Below, piece after piece: positions 32,562-44,505 of a stretch of 64,000 bases of DNA (position 1 is its first letter; each line of letters begins with the position of its first letter). The stretch is from assembly GCA_039090855.1 (NCBI GenBank), contig CM076996.1, forward strand, positions 47,272,469 to 47,336,468, written 5' to 3'. The notes under the pieces are model-generated. The model ran no database searches. It saw nothing but the letters and a program-made list of their open reading frames with translations, and was not told the DNA's origin. A program made the position numbers and the translations under genes. Source of the DNA: Macrothele yani. Its lineage: Eukaryota; Arthropoda; Arachnida; Araneae; Macrothelidae.

Positions 32562-34204
32562 TTCTACATCATGGTGTTTTGAAGTTATAAAGAACCAACA
32601 GTGTAAAATTTCAAGCGGCGAATCAATCTTCACATTTTGTTACAACAGACGACAAAACTTTCTTTGCAGTCAGTTCATACTCGTCCCTCAGTCTTGTTTT
32701 TTGACGTTTTCTTTTTTATCTGAACGTTAATCACCAGGAATTTTCCTGAATCAGCAAACCAATTAATTACCTTTTACCTAAATGTCCTGCTGCTTTAAAA
32801 GAAGGCTTAAAATTCCACTTTGCTCAGTACGCAACTAACACAGTAAGAGGTACAGTTTCAGAAAGGCAGTATCTTTTTTAGCTGTATGATTTTATATCTG
32901 ACTGGAGTTAAGAGCTTGATTTATTCGGAAGATTTATCCGACAAAGATTTTTTTGTTAATTGAATCTCTTTTTACTCCCTTTCCCCACACTGAAGAAGCT
33001 GCATTTTTCTCTGTTCTCTCTTGCCTGAAATTAGATTTCTTCTTGTTACTTGTATAAACATTTGCTTACAATTTTCATTCATTATGCAGTTTTATTTTAA
33101 CGAAGCATTATGTTTAACCTGTAATATTACTTGGCAAAGGTATTCTGTGCCCATTTTTTTCTTTTAAAGCTGTTTTAGTAATTGGATAGTCTGCAGTTTT
33201 ACCTTTCTTGTTCTTACATTTTCATTTATCTACCCGAAATTGGCCGGAGACCCCCTTCCATAGGCGAAATTAATTACCTCAACTATCACATTGCACTAAT
33301 GTACGAATATTTTAAAAATATAAAAAAATTCGCCTATACCGTTACCTCACTAAAGCTTTTCTTTTCTTCCGTCTTCTTACATAGCTTATAGTTGGAGTTT
33401 CCTCGTTTGTGACTTCCATCACTATGCTAAAATAAGGTTCTTCAGAAGATTCCGGTATTTTGACGTATGCCTTTAATTAAACCTTCCTTTTGAATTACTG
33501 TGTTCTTATATAAATTTGTTTTCTTCTCGTTAAAGATTTTGTAACTTAACGCCAGAGAGTTCTTTTTGATGAATTTGGTGTTGGCAATCTTGAGAGCTGG
33601 TCAAAGGCTACGTAGTTTAAGACTCTTGAGATAAGAGCTTAGTGTAGAATCTTAGATGAGCGATTGAGGGAGCCGTATTCTATGGGCAATGTTAATGGAG
33701 CAGTTGAAAGATCGATTCGCGAATTATTTATGGTGCAGTATTCAATGTGATTTCAGCGAGCTGTATTGATGTAGCGAACAGAGCGATATTCAGTGTTACA
33801 GGCGATTCTTCTTTAGAAGACCGTTTTCATATTGAACGCTTTTCAACAACAATCAATATCAAAACGGATACGACGCGATGTTAACATTGGACATTGAACG
33901 TGCCTGATTTCTAAATATAGAAAGTGGAAACCACTAAGTAGACTTTATCACTGAATTCTGGTTCGTTCATATGTTAAGTTAAGATTTTCAGCTGCTACAA
34001 ACGACTGAGAAATAATCTGGATTCATTGAAAAAGCTGTAAGCTTTAAGTGAAGTCAAAGCTTTAAGTACTTCGCAGTCGAGTTAAGTTAAAGCTGAAACT
34101 TAAAGTTAACGTAACGTAAAACCTCAAGTCTACAACCAATTATATTATACTATTATTGTCGTTTTACTCTCGTTTGCTCTTTTTTTTTGTTGTTGCTCCT
34201 TTAT
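32562..34204. other. AT-rich, no recognised feature
   Basis: Very AT-rich. Loose repetition of AAGCTTTAAGT/AAGTTAA words occurs at 34035-34120. No gene. Confidence 0.45.
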
Positions 34205-34209
34205 ACTGT

Positions 34210-34803
34210 ATAACGAAGTACATTTCTCCGACATTTTGGTCCACGCCGGGGATCGAACCTGAGTCCACTTATTCCGGAACAAGTCGCTCTACCAACTAAG
34301 CTACGCAGATGTTTGTTCTCGATGCTATCTGCCTTTATGGCATGCGCGTCCTGTGGGGCAGGAACGTCACATCTACCCCACCCCATCCCCGAAAGAGGGC
34401 CGGGGGCATGGCCCACGGGTCAGCCGTGACCATGAATTGTCGTAGGCAGCCATCCGCTGAAGAACGTGCACTTGAGAACTCCCAGTCACTCTGGTGTGTG
34501 GAATGCAACATCACACACATTTATTTTTCGAAACGCTGAAGAAGGGATTCTTTTATTTTTCCTATCTCGCGGTGTGGAAAGAACATCACACCATTGCGAG
34601 ATCTTTAACGACCGGGTCATCCGGAACGTTCCGGCGCCATAATAACGAAGTAAATTTCTCCGTCATTTTGGTCCACGCCGGGGATCGAACCCGAGTCAAC
34701 TTATTCCGGAACAAGTCGCTCTACTAACTGAGCTACGCAGACGTTCGCCCTCGCTGCTATCTGCCTTTATGTCGTGTGCGTCCTGCGGGGCAGGCACGTC
34801 ACA
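34210..34803 (-). mobile_element. TRIM retrotransposon, copy 2, with tRNA-like LTRs
   Basis: LTRs at 34210-34371 and 34642-34803 are both 162 bp and about 90 percent identical (some 16 differences by eye), so this copy is older than copy 1. Near-perfect target duplication: ACTGT (34205-34209) and ACTGC (34804-34808). The primer binding site TGGCGCCGGAAC sits at 34639-34628 and an interrupted purine tract GGGGATGGGGTGGGGTAGA at 34390-34372. The 270-bp interior is collinear with copy 1 and non-coding. Orientation is the same as in the other two members. Confidence 0.9.
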
Positions 34804-34808
34804 ACTGC

Positions 34809-37800
34809 TTTTGCCTTTTCGAGTAATCAATTCTTGAGACAATTTAATTATTTACTTGTGACCGTTCAATTTTAATTTTTTGCAGTGTATGAAAATTAAT
34901 TGTGTAATACGTTGCAAATATTTGTGTGTGCGAGCAAGCGTACACACACAAAACAACCAGTATGAAATATTGAAGAGGTGCATCAAGAACATGAGTTCAT
35001 CAGGAAAACTGATAAAACGTGAAAAACTGAATTAATCATTATTCACAGAATACAAAGTTAGCATGATCAAGGCTGAGCATTCTTTTAAAACACGAGAACA
35101 TAAAAGGAGAACGTCGTTCGTTGAACGAGACACCACATAAGATCAACAACATAGACCACAAGGCTGCAGGAGACAGTGGTCTATAAAATGCATATGTTGT
35201 CGGAACGGTACAGATTGCTCAATTTTAATATTCACCGATCGTACGTAGAAGGAAAACCCGCAAAGGTTGGTCATCCTGTTATTCAAAACTCACTGGTTGA
35301 AATTAAAGTGGAACGAGAAAGAAGAAGGAGAGGGGGAAAGAGATGGAAGTGGGGGCTCTTCGGGGAGAAACAGAAATGAACAACTACACCTGACAGGGAA
35401 ATGACTCAAACTTGCTTCATTATGCAAAACAGCCACCACTCCAGGTACGAATTATGAATATGCTGCGGCCACATGATAGTGGAGGCTAGATTATTACATT
35501 TACGCAAAACAGAAGCTCATTAAAGAGAAAAGGGAGCCTTTTTCTTTTCGGTTAAAACCGAGGAGGAGGAGCCTTCAAGGAGTGAAATTTGGCACCGCGT
35601 GGCGTGTTAAGTGTCGCCGCGGTATCACGTGACACCGAAACTAATTCCATTAGGAACACGACAGGAAAGATGCAAATCATTAAGAACTCGATGAAAAATT
35701 CATGATCTGTCAACAGCGGTCGATTTTCATGCGCCGGTCGTGCTGCGAAATCATAAAAACTTGCGCCTCACTCACTAATCGAACGAACGGAATGGCTTTT
35801 TTCGTTCACTTCGCGCGATCACGACGACAATTGATTCTCCACCAGTTCGGAGAAAATGGATACTTTCAGTTGCGTTTAGAATTGATGGTCGTGAAAGGCG
35901 ATCACGTCGATTTCCAGTACCTCATTGGGAATCGTAAGGTTTGTTATCGGATACGTGTAAGAGGCAGGAGTACTAACTACCTCCTGGTGTCGAAACAGTT
36001 AATTTCACAATTGATTTGCCTTCCGGGTCTCGGGCAATAATGAAAATAGTTCATATCATTACAAACGACTGTGACCAACATGACCGTGTCACTGAAATGG
36101 TGTAAATACTTAAGCGAATGAGCTATTCTCTGTTAATGAACCACCTAACAAACATATTACGCGGTACTTACATTATATTTACGAAATATATTATGCAGCT
36201 CTTAAGAAATCTTACATGCAAGATGTCATCTTGCCTTCTACTGTAAATTTGTATCAATGTTAAGAACACCACTGCGTCGTGAATTCAAATACGATCTTTG
36301 GCCTCTATCATTTTGATCGTGGAATCTTGCTCTGACAGAAAGTAAAACAGACCCTGATAGAAAGTATTCCCACGATGTCGGTGCGTGCGTATCGCCATTA
36401 AAGCTCTGCTGTTACCACAGCATCAAACTTTACATTTCCTGGATATCTCAATCCGCTGTCTGGATTGAAAATCATTCCCAAACCACGTCGTGCTGAAATT
36501 CAACCTAGCTCATAAAACTGTAAGCTATGCCGAAATTTCTGAAGATGTTGGAATACACTGAATATACGTACATATAGGAAGAGTAGTGGAAAGGAATTAA
36601 TAACACGAGTATGTCTGTTGGCATCTAATAGCTCTGTATGCTTTAAGAGTAGGTAGGTAGGTAGACAGATGAACACAGTGAGAAGAGGCAGATTCCAAAA
36701 AGAAATGTAGCACATTTCAAAATTTCAGATGTTATAACAAACGGAAAAGAGAAAACTATATGGAAGCAATTCAAAAACACGCAATAAAGCATACTGTCAG
36801 CCACATCTGCAGAATGATAGTTAAATTTAAGAATGTACGTTAGAATAATATAATAGTAACTATGATATTATTCTAACGTTTACTTTCCTGTAAAGAACTA
36901 CACAGCTTATCTCACGTCAGATTGAACTTGCCGTAATGACCTGGCTTCATTGTAAAGCTGAACTTATAAACTGAATTATTTTAAGTTGAACCGGGATAGC
37001 TTCACGTTTCGTTACAGCTGAAAGCCTTAATTATTATATAACCTATATCAATACAACAAAATGATTAAATGCTCGTGTCGTAAAAAGGTATTTACGAAAT
37101 CAATGGTTTATTCTTAACTAGCACGTCCATCTGATTGGCACACACTTAGCCACTGAGACTTTGACTAAGATTCACATTACGTCTTGGTCAAACCACAGAT
37201 AAACATCATCTGTGCTCGGTACAGTCTAGAGCATATGACTTTTGCTGGCTGGCGAATTAGGTTTCAAACATTAAGTTAGAATCAACTAGTAAAGATTATT
37301 TTAGAATCGTTAACAAAACAAGTGAACATTTACTACTATCAAAGTAGCTCACTGCAGATCGCTTAGACGTACAACATTGGCTGAGCATACCCTAATCCGC
37401 AGAATATAGAGAACTCAACTAAATATTCCAAAAAGCACCCTAAACATTCAAAACATAATCTCTTGTCTCTTAATTCGAGTATAGATCCATAACTCCTGAC
37501 TAGTTGCCACGTTGCTAAACTCAAATTCATCAGACACGAATCAGTGGTGTTAAGTGTGGAAAAATCTTTAACGAGAAGAAACTAAATTTACATGATAATA
37601 CAGGAACTCAAAAGGAAGGTTAAATTAGAATATACAGTACGTCACACGTGAAATAACTGATATTGAAGTTCCCAAATGCACATAAACGCATCTGCAGTTC
37701 GCAATAGAGAGACCACCATAATGACACTTAAGGAAGAGGTTAATTAGAAACGTGGGTGTAACCTTTCTCTTGGCAGCCGTGCACTAGTGGTTGAACAATC

Positions 37801-37846
37801 AACGGGATAAGCTGCAAGAGTTCTACTCTACATAAGAGGGAACATG
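34809..37846. other. AT-rich, no recognised gene
   Basis: The 112-codon frame at 35702-36040 resembles nothing known to me. A perfect 15-bp hairpin lies at 36837-36879. A GTAG tetranucleotide run is at 36652-36664. Confidence 0.45.
36837..36879. repeat. perfect 15-bp inverted repeat
   Basis: ACGTTAGAATAATAT (36837-36851), a 13-base spacer, and the exact complement at 36865-36879. Confidence 0.95.
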
Positions 37847-38715
37847 TACAGGGGTTAATCAAAATAATGAAAACACTATTTATGGAAAACGTTTTATCAA
37901 TAATCTGTAGGCCCATCTCGATCTTTCAGAACAGAAGCGATTTCACTTGGAATAGACTTATACAAATCATATACATACTATAATGGAACTAGGGACCATT
38001 CTTTTCCTATAAAATATATCCCAGCTGTGACAGTGATATTGGAGGCATAACCACAAATTTTCAATAATATTGAGGTCTGGAGACTGAGATGGCAAGCGCA
38101 GCTGCCGTACCTCATCCTCATCTTCTGCGAACCACAACGTAACACGTTTCGCACAATGCACGGGTACATTGTGCGAAACGTGTCACTTTGTGCTTTAAAC
38201 ATTATCTGCTTAAAACCAGGGACGGCTATTAGGGAACAATGCCTGCAACATTAGGTGCAGAAGAATGGATTCGAACAATGCAGATGTGAAACGACCATCC
38301 AAAATAGCTGCCATGAAATGGCACCACACAACATCAGGGATCCACTTCCATGCTTCACGGTCAGAAGCACACAGTCCAGGTGGTACGCTTCTGTAAGTTT
38401 TCGCCAGATGTACACTCTACCAGTGGTGGGAAACAATGTGATGCACGATTCACCAGCCCAGGTAATACGTTGCCGATCTTTATCATCCCAGTTTTTATGT
38501 GCTTTTCACCACCTTACACGGTTTGTTGCGTTAATGTTGGTAATCAAAGGTTTGTGTATTGCAGCACGACCATAAATACCGACATGATGGAGTTCCCGAC
38601 GAACTGGTATGGCAGAAACGAGATCATTCCGACTAGTGTTCAACTCTGCTGCTATTTGCGGTACCGTGGTTTTGTGCCTCCGTTATACAATACGTAGCCA
38701 CGATCGCCTATCCTT
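37847..38715 (-). mobile_element. Tc1-like element, one end intact
   Basis: The left end TACAGGGGTTAATCAAAATA with ATGAAAACAC matches a common Tc1-type terminal repeat. The minus strand encodes TVPQIAAELNTSRNDLVSAI (38680-38620), a WDDKDRQRITWAGES stretch replacing the first Asp motif, GRVYIWRKLTEAYH, SLMLCGAISW, then HCAKRVTLWFAEDEDEV and SQSPDLNIIENLW (38160-38050). The other terminal repeat was not found. An 11-base insertion inside the second Asp motif makes a perfect hairpin. Confidence 0.8.
38142..38183. repeat. 17-bp perfect hairpin in the transposase catalytic motif
   Basis: ACACGTTTCGCACAATG (38142-38158), an 8-base loop, and the exact complement (38167-38183). On the coding strand the sequence before the conserved HCAKRV codons carries 11 extra bases, ACGTTTCGCAC, which copy the complement of the downstream HCAKRV codons. 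Without them the frame reads SDNVPVHCAKRV. Confidence 0.9.
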
Positions 38716-38783
38716 ATTTAATATATTCGTATGGCGACCGCAGTTTGCACATTTGGAGGCAACGCCGTGTCCTTTATGTTAGG

Positions 38784-40201
38784 TACACTCACGGACAATG
38801 AAATTAGCGCACCTAGAAGAAAACATGATACAACCGCAAAACTTTGCAAATAGCTAGAGTGTGTGCTGGTATGAAAATGAACCACGTTAAGTGCGAGTGC
38901 GCATGACCCCACACCCTGTGGTGGCGCTGCAAACACGAACCGGCAGCCTTATAAACCAGCGTGTAGTCAATGCCCCATGAAAGTGAAAAACACCGGACGA
39001 CGCAAGCAAGAGTACAGAGTGACAAGAATGCCGAGTAGACGGCAGACACGTCGATTTACGCAACGTACGGACTTTGAAAGAGGCTTGATCATCGGGATGA
39101 AAACCGCAGGGCGGTCGGCACGCCGTATAGCCGCCACGTGGATCGTTCTGACGATACCGTCGGAGTGTGTTGGGAGCAGTGTACACGTGACAGCCCTGCC
39201 ACCCGACGGAGAGGCTCCGAACGGACCAGAAGGACCACCGGTAGAGAGGATCGACATATCATGGGCCATACACGAACGGATCCCACGGGTACCCAGTCCA
39301 CCATACGGACAGATGTAGCGGCTCCTGTGTGACCCGCGAACCATTTCCCGATGCCTCGCGGAAGCGAATCTGCAATCACAGCGCCCTTTACGTGTGCTTC
39401 CATTAACACCGGAACATCGCCGGCTCCGTGTGCAGTGGTGCAAGGCCAGAGCGACGTGTAACGCCACAGACTGGTGACGTGTGGTGTTTAGCAATGAATG
39501 CCACTTCGTCTTGGGGACAAATGACCATCGTGTCCGGGTGTGGAGGTCCCCGGGTTAACGGCAGTTTCCCAACCTCGATATCAAGCGCCACACCTCCCTC
39601 ACTGCAGGCAATATGATCTGGGGAGCTATTGCCTACGATAGCCGTTCAGCTCTAGTAGTGGTAAGTGGATCATTAACGTGCCAGCTGTATGTGGATAAGA
39701 TCCTACGGACCCATGTGCTCCCATTCTTGGCCGGGATTTCAGGTGCACTATACCTGAAGTATAATGCCCGCCCGCACACGGCTCGGATTGCCCAGGACTG
39801 CCTAAGTCATGCCCAGGCACTTCCATGTCCTGCCCGCTCCCCGGACATGTCCCCTATCGAGCATGTTTGGGACCACAGTTGAAACGCCGGCTGCCGCCGT
39901 ACTGCACTATCCGGGATTTGGAGCACACTGTGTAACACGTGTGGGCCAGTCTGCCGCAAGACATTATCAGACGTCTGTTCGCCACCATGCCGGACCGTAT
40001 TGCAGCATGTATCGCCGCACGAGGCGGTGCGACGCGCTATTGAAGATGACCGGACTGCGTGCCCCAGAGCCCCTCTGCAATTGTCCTGCAACTCTGTTTT
40101 TGAGTCGTGTGTATCATTCATATGCATCATTACGTCTATAAAAGTTCAGTTCAATCCGATGCATCCTTCTTGGTGCCCAAATGTCATTGTCCGTGAATGT
40201 A
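38784..40201 (+). mobile_element. Tc1-like element, full length, DD32E spacing
   Basis: Ends TACACTCACGGACAATGAAA and the complement of TACATTCACGGACAATGACA, with TA at both ends. The plus-strand transposase starts near 39028 (MPSRRQTRRFTQRTDFERGL), with VFSNECHFVLGTNDHRVRVW-like sequence across a frameshift (39485-39540), MIWGAIAYDSRSALVVVSGS (39613-39672) and SPDMSPIEHVWD (39838-39873). In the second catalytic motif QDN has become KYN (near 39762), so the Asp is lost. There are 32 residues from that position to the Glu. Confidence 0.92.
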
Positions 40202-42612
40202 TTTATAATATTTGATACAATTCCTCGTATTACATCTACTATTTCTGCTGCTCTAGTTACTGAAGCTCCTGTAAAATGCTTACCAATTGACATGCCGTTT
40301 TCGAGGCACTGAGATCTGACATTGTCCTTAATTAATCCGCAACAGCTGTTTCACCTGCGACTATGGCACTGCCACGTGATACCCGACATCGCACTGTACC
40401 CTTTATATAATATACTTTACATCGCGGGTGAGATCGTCCCTGGGATTAGCATACGGCGCATTGCGTTTACTCCAGTCGCAGTCGGTGTTCCATTTATTTT
40501 TAAAAAACCCTGTACATCACACAAAATTAAGAAGAATGAAGAGGTAGTATTCTATTGAAGTTCAGGATCCGTCAATAGAAACTAGTACTGAGATTATTTG
40601 TGAAGTGTTTCAGAAGCAGCACTACCGAGACGAAAGCACTGAGCTCATCGATGACCAAACAGTATAGTGGTGAAGATAAATGTGAACCCCCTCGTTGGAG
40701 CGCGGAACATCGGAATGCGTTGCAAGGCAAAAACGATGGAGTACTTAACGAGTGGAAATTCTATTGTTAAGTTGTTGATAATAAACGGCCGCAGCGTTCT
40801 TGAGATTTTCAGTTCTCAATACTAATGTCCACGTGACCAAACTCACCAAAAAAAGTCTATAGTAAAGTATCGATTAAGACGAAAAACGATTTTGTAAAAC
40901 CACTGAGAACGGACGCAAGCGGGAGTAACAAGCCATTCTCTTACATGCGAAGAGGAAAGAACGTAGGAGTCCTAGTGAATACACTGTATTATCAATAATA
41001 CCCGAGAGACGGCTTCAGGGGAGAAGGAATCTTCCATACATACATACAATGACATTTTGAAAACGACGCCCAACACTTCTTCAGTCGGTTATGAACAAAG
41101 CAAGATTAAGAATAGAAATTCCTGGAAATCTGGAAAATCCAACGAATAACCAATGCAACACATGTCAGCTGCGATCCACAAGGGAAAACAAAAGTCGGGT
41201 AGCAGAAACAGGATGGGCCGATGCATTGATATAAAAGAATGGTTTCTGAGATAACTACGAATGGGTCTACAGGGAAATACCCATCGACAACAGTGTGTGC
41301 TCCACAAATAGAGTATGTTTCTCAGATATACAGAAGAATTATTGACAAGCCAAGGGTGATTATCGTCAGGTGCACCATAAATCGATGGTGTCAAAAACCT
41401 TGAGTTAAACGCATCTGTGCGAGTCGTAGGCCATGATGAGTGGGAAACTGAATGGTTATTCCGGAGAACTGCATCAGGGATCAGGTAAACAGATGGAAAA
41501 TAGAAGCCAGTTCATAGCAGCTACTCACGGGTGGTACAGAAAGCACTGAAGTAGACACACAGCCGTCATCAGCCCCTGTGAAATCAAACAAACGTTTCGA
41601 TATTTGAGTAGTTATGCAGGGCACAGGAGGAGAAAAAACTTTCATTCGAAGCCATAAAGTTTAGGCTTTGAGGAGCGTATGGCCGCATAAGAAGTGCAGC
41701 ATTCTTGTTCAAATCTATGGACGAGGAATCTATCTAAGACGCAATAGTGAATCCTACCAATTGTTATCACTGAGTCTTTTCCGAGAAACATCCTAAGGAT
41801 ATTCAAATCACGCGAATTCCGCAAATGGGAGATAGGTACGGGGTCGCCCAAGATCCGCACCATGGCCAGAAAGAATAGACAACATTAAGTTTTGGAGTTT
41901 GAAGCTGCGAAGTTCTTCATCGGCCGTTCTTCAGGGTTCGAATCTTGATATTACTAATAATAAATTCTACGTCTTCAACACGTGTAGTGAGGTATGACAA
42001 TAAGTCAGTTTCGGAGAAGAATGAGTCACAATATATCGTCTAACTGGTAGCGACGTACAGAGGATCTGAGAGGTCGAGATCCTGAGTTAAATCTTTGCTT
42101 ACGTAATGACAATGAACCTCAAGGTAGACAACATTTGCATAGCTCTCTGTATGTAGGGTAAACACAAATGTAGTGACAGTAAAGACATTACGAATGAATT
42201 CGAAATCTTTAAGTGTGTTATTAAAATGTCAGTGGGTCTGGAAGTCACTACAGGAAGCTGGAGTCAAGGTGAAGCGCACCAGATGGTGGTCAGAACACCA
42301 TCCAGTGAGGGTGAAACGAGGTGATGAACTGGAAAAAGTGAAAAGTGAAAAAAAAATGACGAACTAGTATTACGAATGATAAAAGATCAGCAGGCACATG
42401 AAACTGATGAAAAAGACCGGCCATTTGACGAAAACATGACGCTGTCCATGCATAGTTACGTACAATAACAATAGTTGAGAGCAAAGCACTTATTAGGGAA
42501 AATTCACACACATTTACACTAAGACTGCGTACCATGGACAAAGTATTCCAGTTTTCAATAGTGGTGAAATTCAAGCTCCTTTTCGCGGACGCATCTGAAA
42601 GCTTTACCGAGA
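40202..42612. other. no recognised feature
   Basis: No gene, repeat boundary or array recognised in 2.4 kb. Confidence 0.45.
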
Positions 42613-42814
42613 TTTTTTTTTTTTGAGTGGAGGTTTAACGACTACAGTGAGCAACTCAATGGGCTAAGCAGTCGCCCGTCCCTAATTTAGGATCACTGGC
42701 TCCAGGGAAGGGAGAGAGCCAGTGCCGTAAGACAAACACAACATCCATGCCGGGATTCGTACCCGGACCCCTTTTCGACGAATGATCAGAGGCCATCGAT
42801 GGCCACCGGGGCGG
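42613..42814 (-). mobile_element. SINE family 1 copy
   Basis: Close to the 4831-5044 copy, with the same CCCTAAATTAGG and CACTGGCTCTCTCCCTTCCC blocks. It lacks about 15 bases of the A-box region (GGCCATCGATGGCC junction near 42793) and has a T run at 42613-42624 as tail. Confidence 0.85.
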
Positions 42815-43719
42815 GGACGGCTTTCCGAGAATGACAGACCCTTTTAGGTTAAGCAAAGCTGGTGATGAACTTAACCTACTTAAAAGCTGGGTACAGGCTT
42901 CTAAATCTTGGGGAACAAGCACGTTGATGAAACGTAGCTGCATACATACTGATAAACGGAAGTGGAAATAGTAACAAAGGCTTAAGGTAGTAACAGATGT
43001 AGACACAGGGAAGCTATTTCTGAGAAAACAATTTCTACAGCAAATCTCGACAGCTCAATGGTAGAGGAATAATCTTTTCCAAAAACAAACTATATGGATG
43101 ATGTGTTGAAATTTCATCACGAAGACCCCAACTGTACAGTGGGTTGTGGCAATCATCAAAGATATTAAAACTGAGTAGTTCAATATCCATAAGACGTTAC
43201 TTGGTACACGGTCAGTCTATCACCTCATCAACTGCCAATGGTTACAAGGTATGGGAGCTCTCACAAAAAGCCAACCGCTCCTTCTTCCTGAAGCTGCACA
43301 CGTTTGGAAAGACGAGATGTGGACGATTGTCGTTAAACATGTCTCAGCGATGGACGCAAGAATTTGAAGTCGTTGAATGTGGTAACTTGCGTTATTTGCA
43401 CAAGAAAGTCAGCAAAAAAATAATTTTACCACTTTGATAATATTTTTGAATTTTGCGACCGCAAGAGGATGAAGTATCTCAGAATAGTGTGTACTTGCAA
43501 GGTGTGTTGAGAAACAGCATTTGTGACTGTAGATGACTGACTTCAGTCGCTAAATTCAAATTGGGAGAAGTTCAAAGGCGTCACTACAAGAGGACAGAAA
43601 TCATAAGATACCTGGTTCCTGGGAAACGCTACGCTGTCATCCCTCTCGCTAGTGGACGAACCCACCGCTTGGCAGGTATATACGTAGGAGGACATCACTG
43701 CATTCACGTAAACGGTAAT
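42815..43719. other. no recognised feature
   Basis: The 97-codon frame at 43144-43437 has no recognisable family. Confidence 0.4.
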
Positions 43720-44345
43720 TCGATGTCAGTATGGATAAACGTCGTGAGTTAACCTTGTTTAAAAGAGGGATATTAGTGGATGCTCCACGCATGTGTATGG
43801 CTATGGTGGTACAGGAATTGTACTATCCTTGTTCGTCAGAATCAGGAGTGAATCGATAATACTCCATTTCCGGAATAACATTGCATTGTTATTTCGAAGA
43901 AATGTGATGGATGAACGTGGCCGTTGACATGTCTCTCATAGTTGCGACCAACCGGAGAGCGATAGTGGCACAAATCAACGCCGATTTCACCGAGGGAGAT
44001 GCCAAAAACGTCCCCACCATAGCGATCAGGGGATCATTAGTTAGCCGCAGTAGTTCACGGAAGCCGCCGACTCATCAAAATTCCCGTTGCTAAAGCTACA
44101 TCAACTGACTGTACGACTTAAGTGGGCGAAAGAACATCGGCACTGGACCTTGAAGGATTGGAGACGGGTCTCCAAGTCCGATGAGTCCCGTTTCCAGTTA
44201 TTTCGCGCAGACGGAATGCTGCGGATCTGGAGAAAACTACACAAAGTGATGGACACAGCATGTCAACAAGGAACTGTGTAGGCTGGTGGAGGCTCGGTTA
44301 TGGTCTGAGGCGTGTTGAACTAGCACACGTTGGGACCTCTGGTAA
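43720..44345 (+). pseudogene. Tc1-like transposase, N-terminal two thirds
   Basis: The plus strand shows NRRAIVAQINADFTEGD (43950-44000), comparable to the DRRAALSQISSEFKAG segment of the element at 52778-54041, then LRLKWAKEHRHWTLKDWRRV (44112-44172), SDESRFQLFRADGMLRIWRK (44178-44238) with the first Asp, and MDTACQQGTV. It stops in the VMVWG region near 44310, close to a SINE. No terminal repeats were found. Closest in the window to the DD36E group, by this motif set. Confidence 0.75.
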
Positions 44346-44373
44346 GCCTAGAATGTGGTAGCAATTCGTATGC

Positions 44374-44505
44374 TTTATTTATTTATTTATTTTGTCTCTG
44401 GCTTTGACGACCATCATGAGAAACTCGGAGAGCCAGGCGTCATTCCATCTCGAAAGAACGATCCAAAGCTAGACCCTCAAACCGCTCGGCCACCGAGGAA
44501 GTCAA
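44374..44505 (-). mobile_element. SINE family 1 copy, internally deleted
   Basis: Tail of (TTTA)n, the 3' block GACGACCATCATGAGAAACTC, then the tRNA-like head (CTCGGCCACCGAGGAAG). The central CCCTAAATTAGGG block is missing. Confidence 0.65.

Noticed and set aside
15918..35936. Shared 18-base word ACCTCATTGGGAATCGTA near 15918 and 35919
   Set aside because: Flanks do not match beyond the word, so I cannot support a repeat family from two short hits.
35702..36040. 112-codon plus-strand frame as a host gene
   Set aside because: No family resemblance, no splice or promoter context I can support, and a length compatible with chance.
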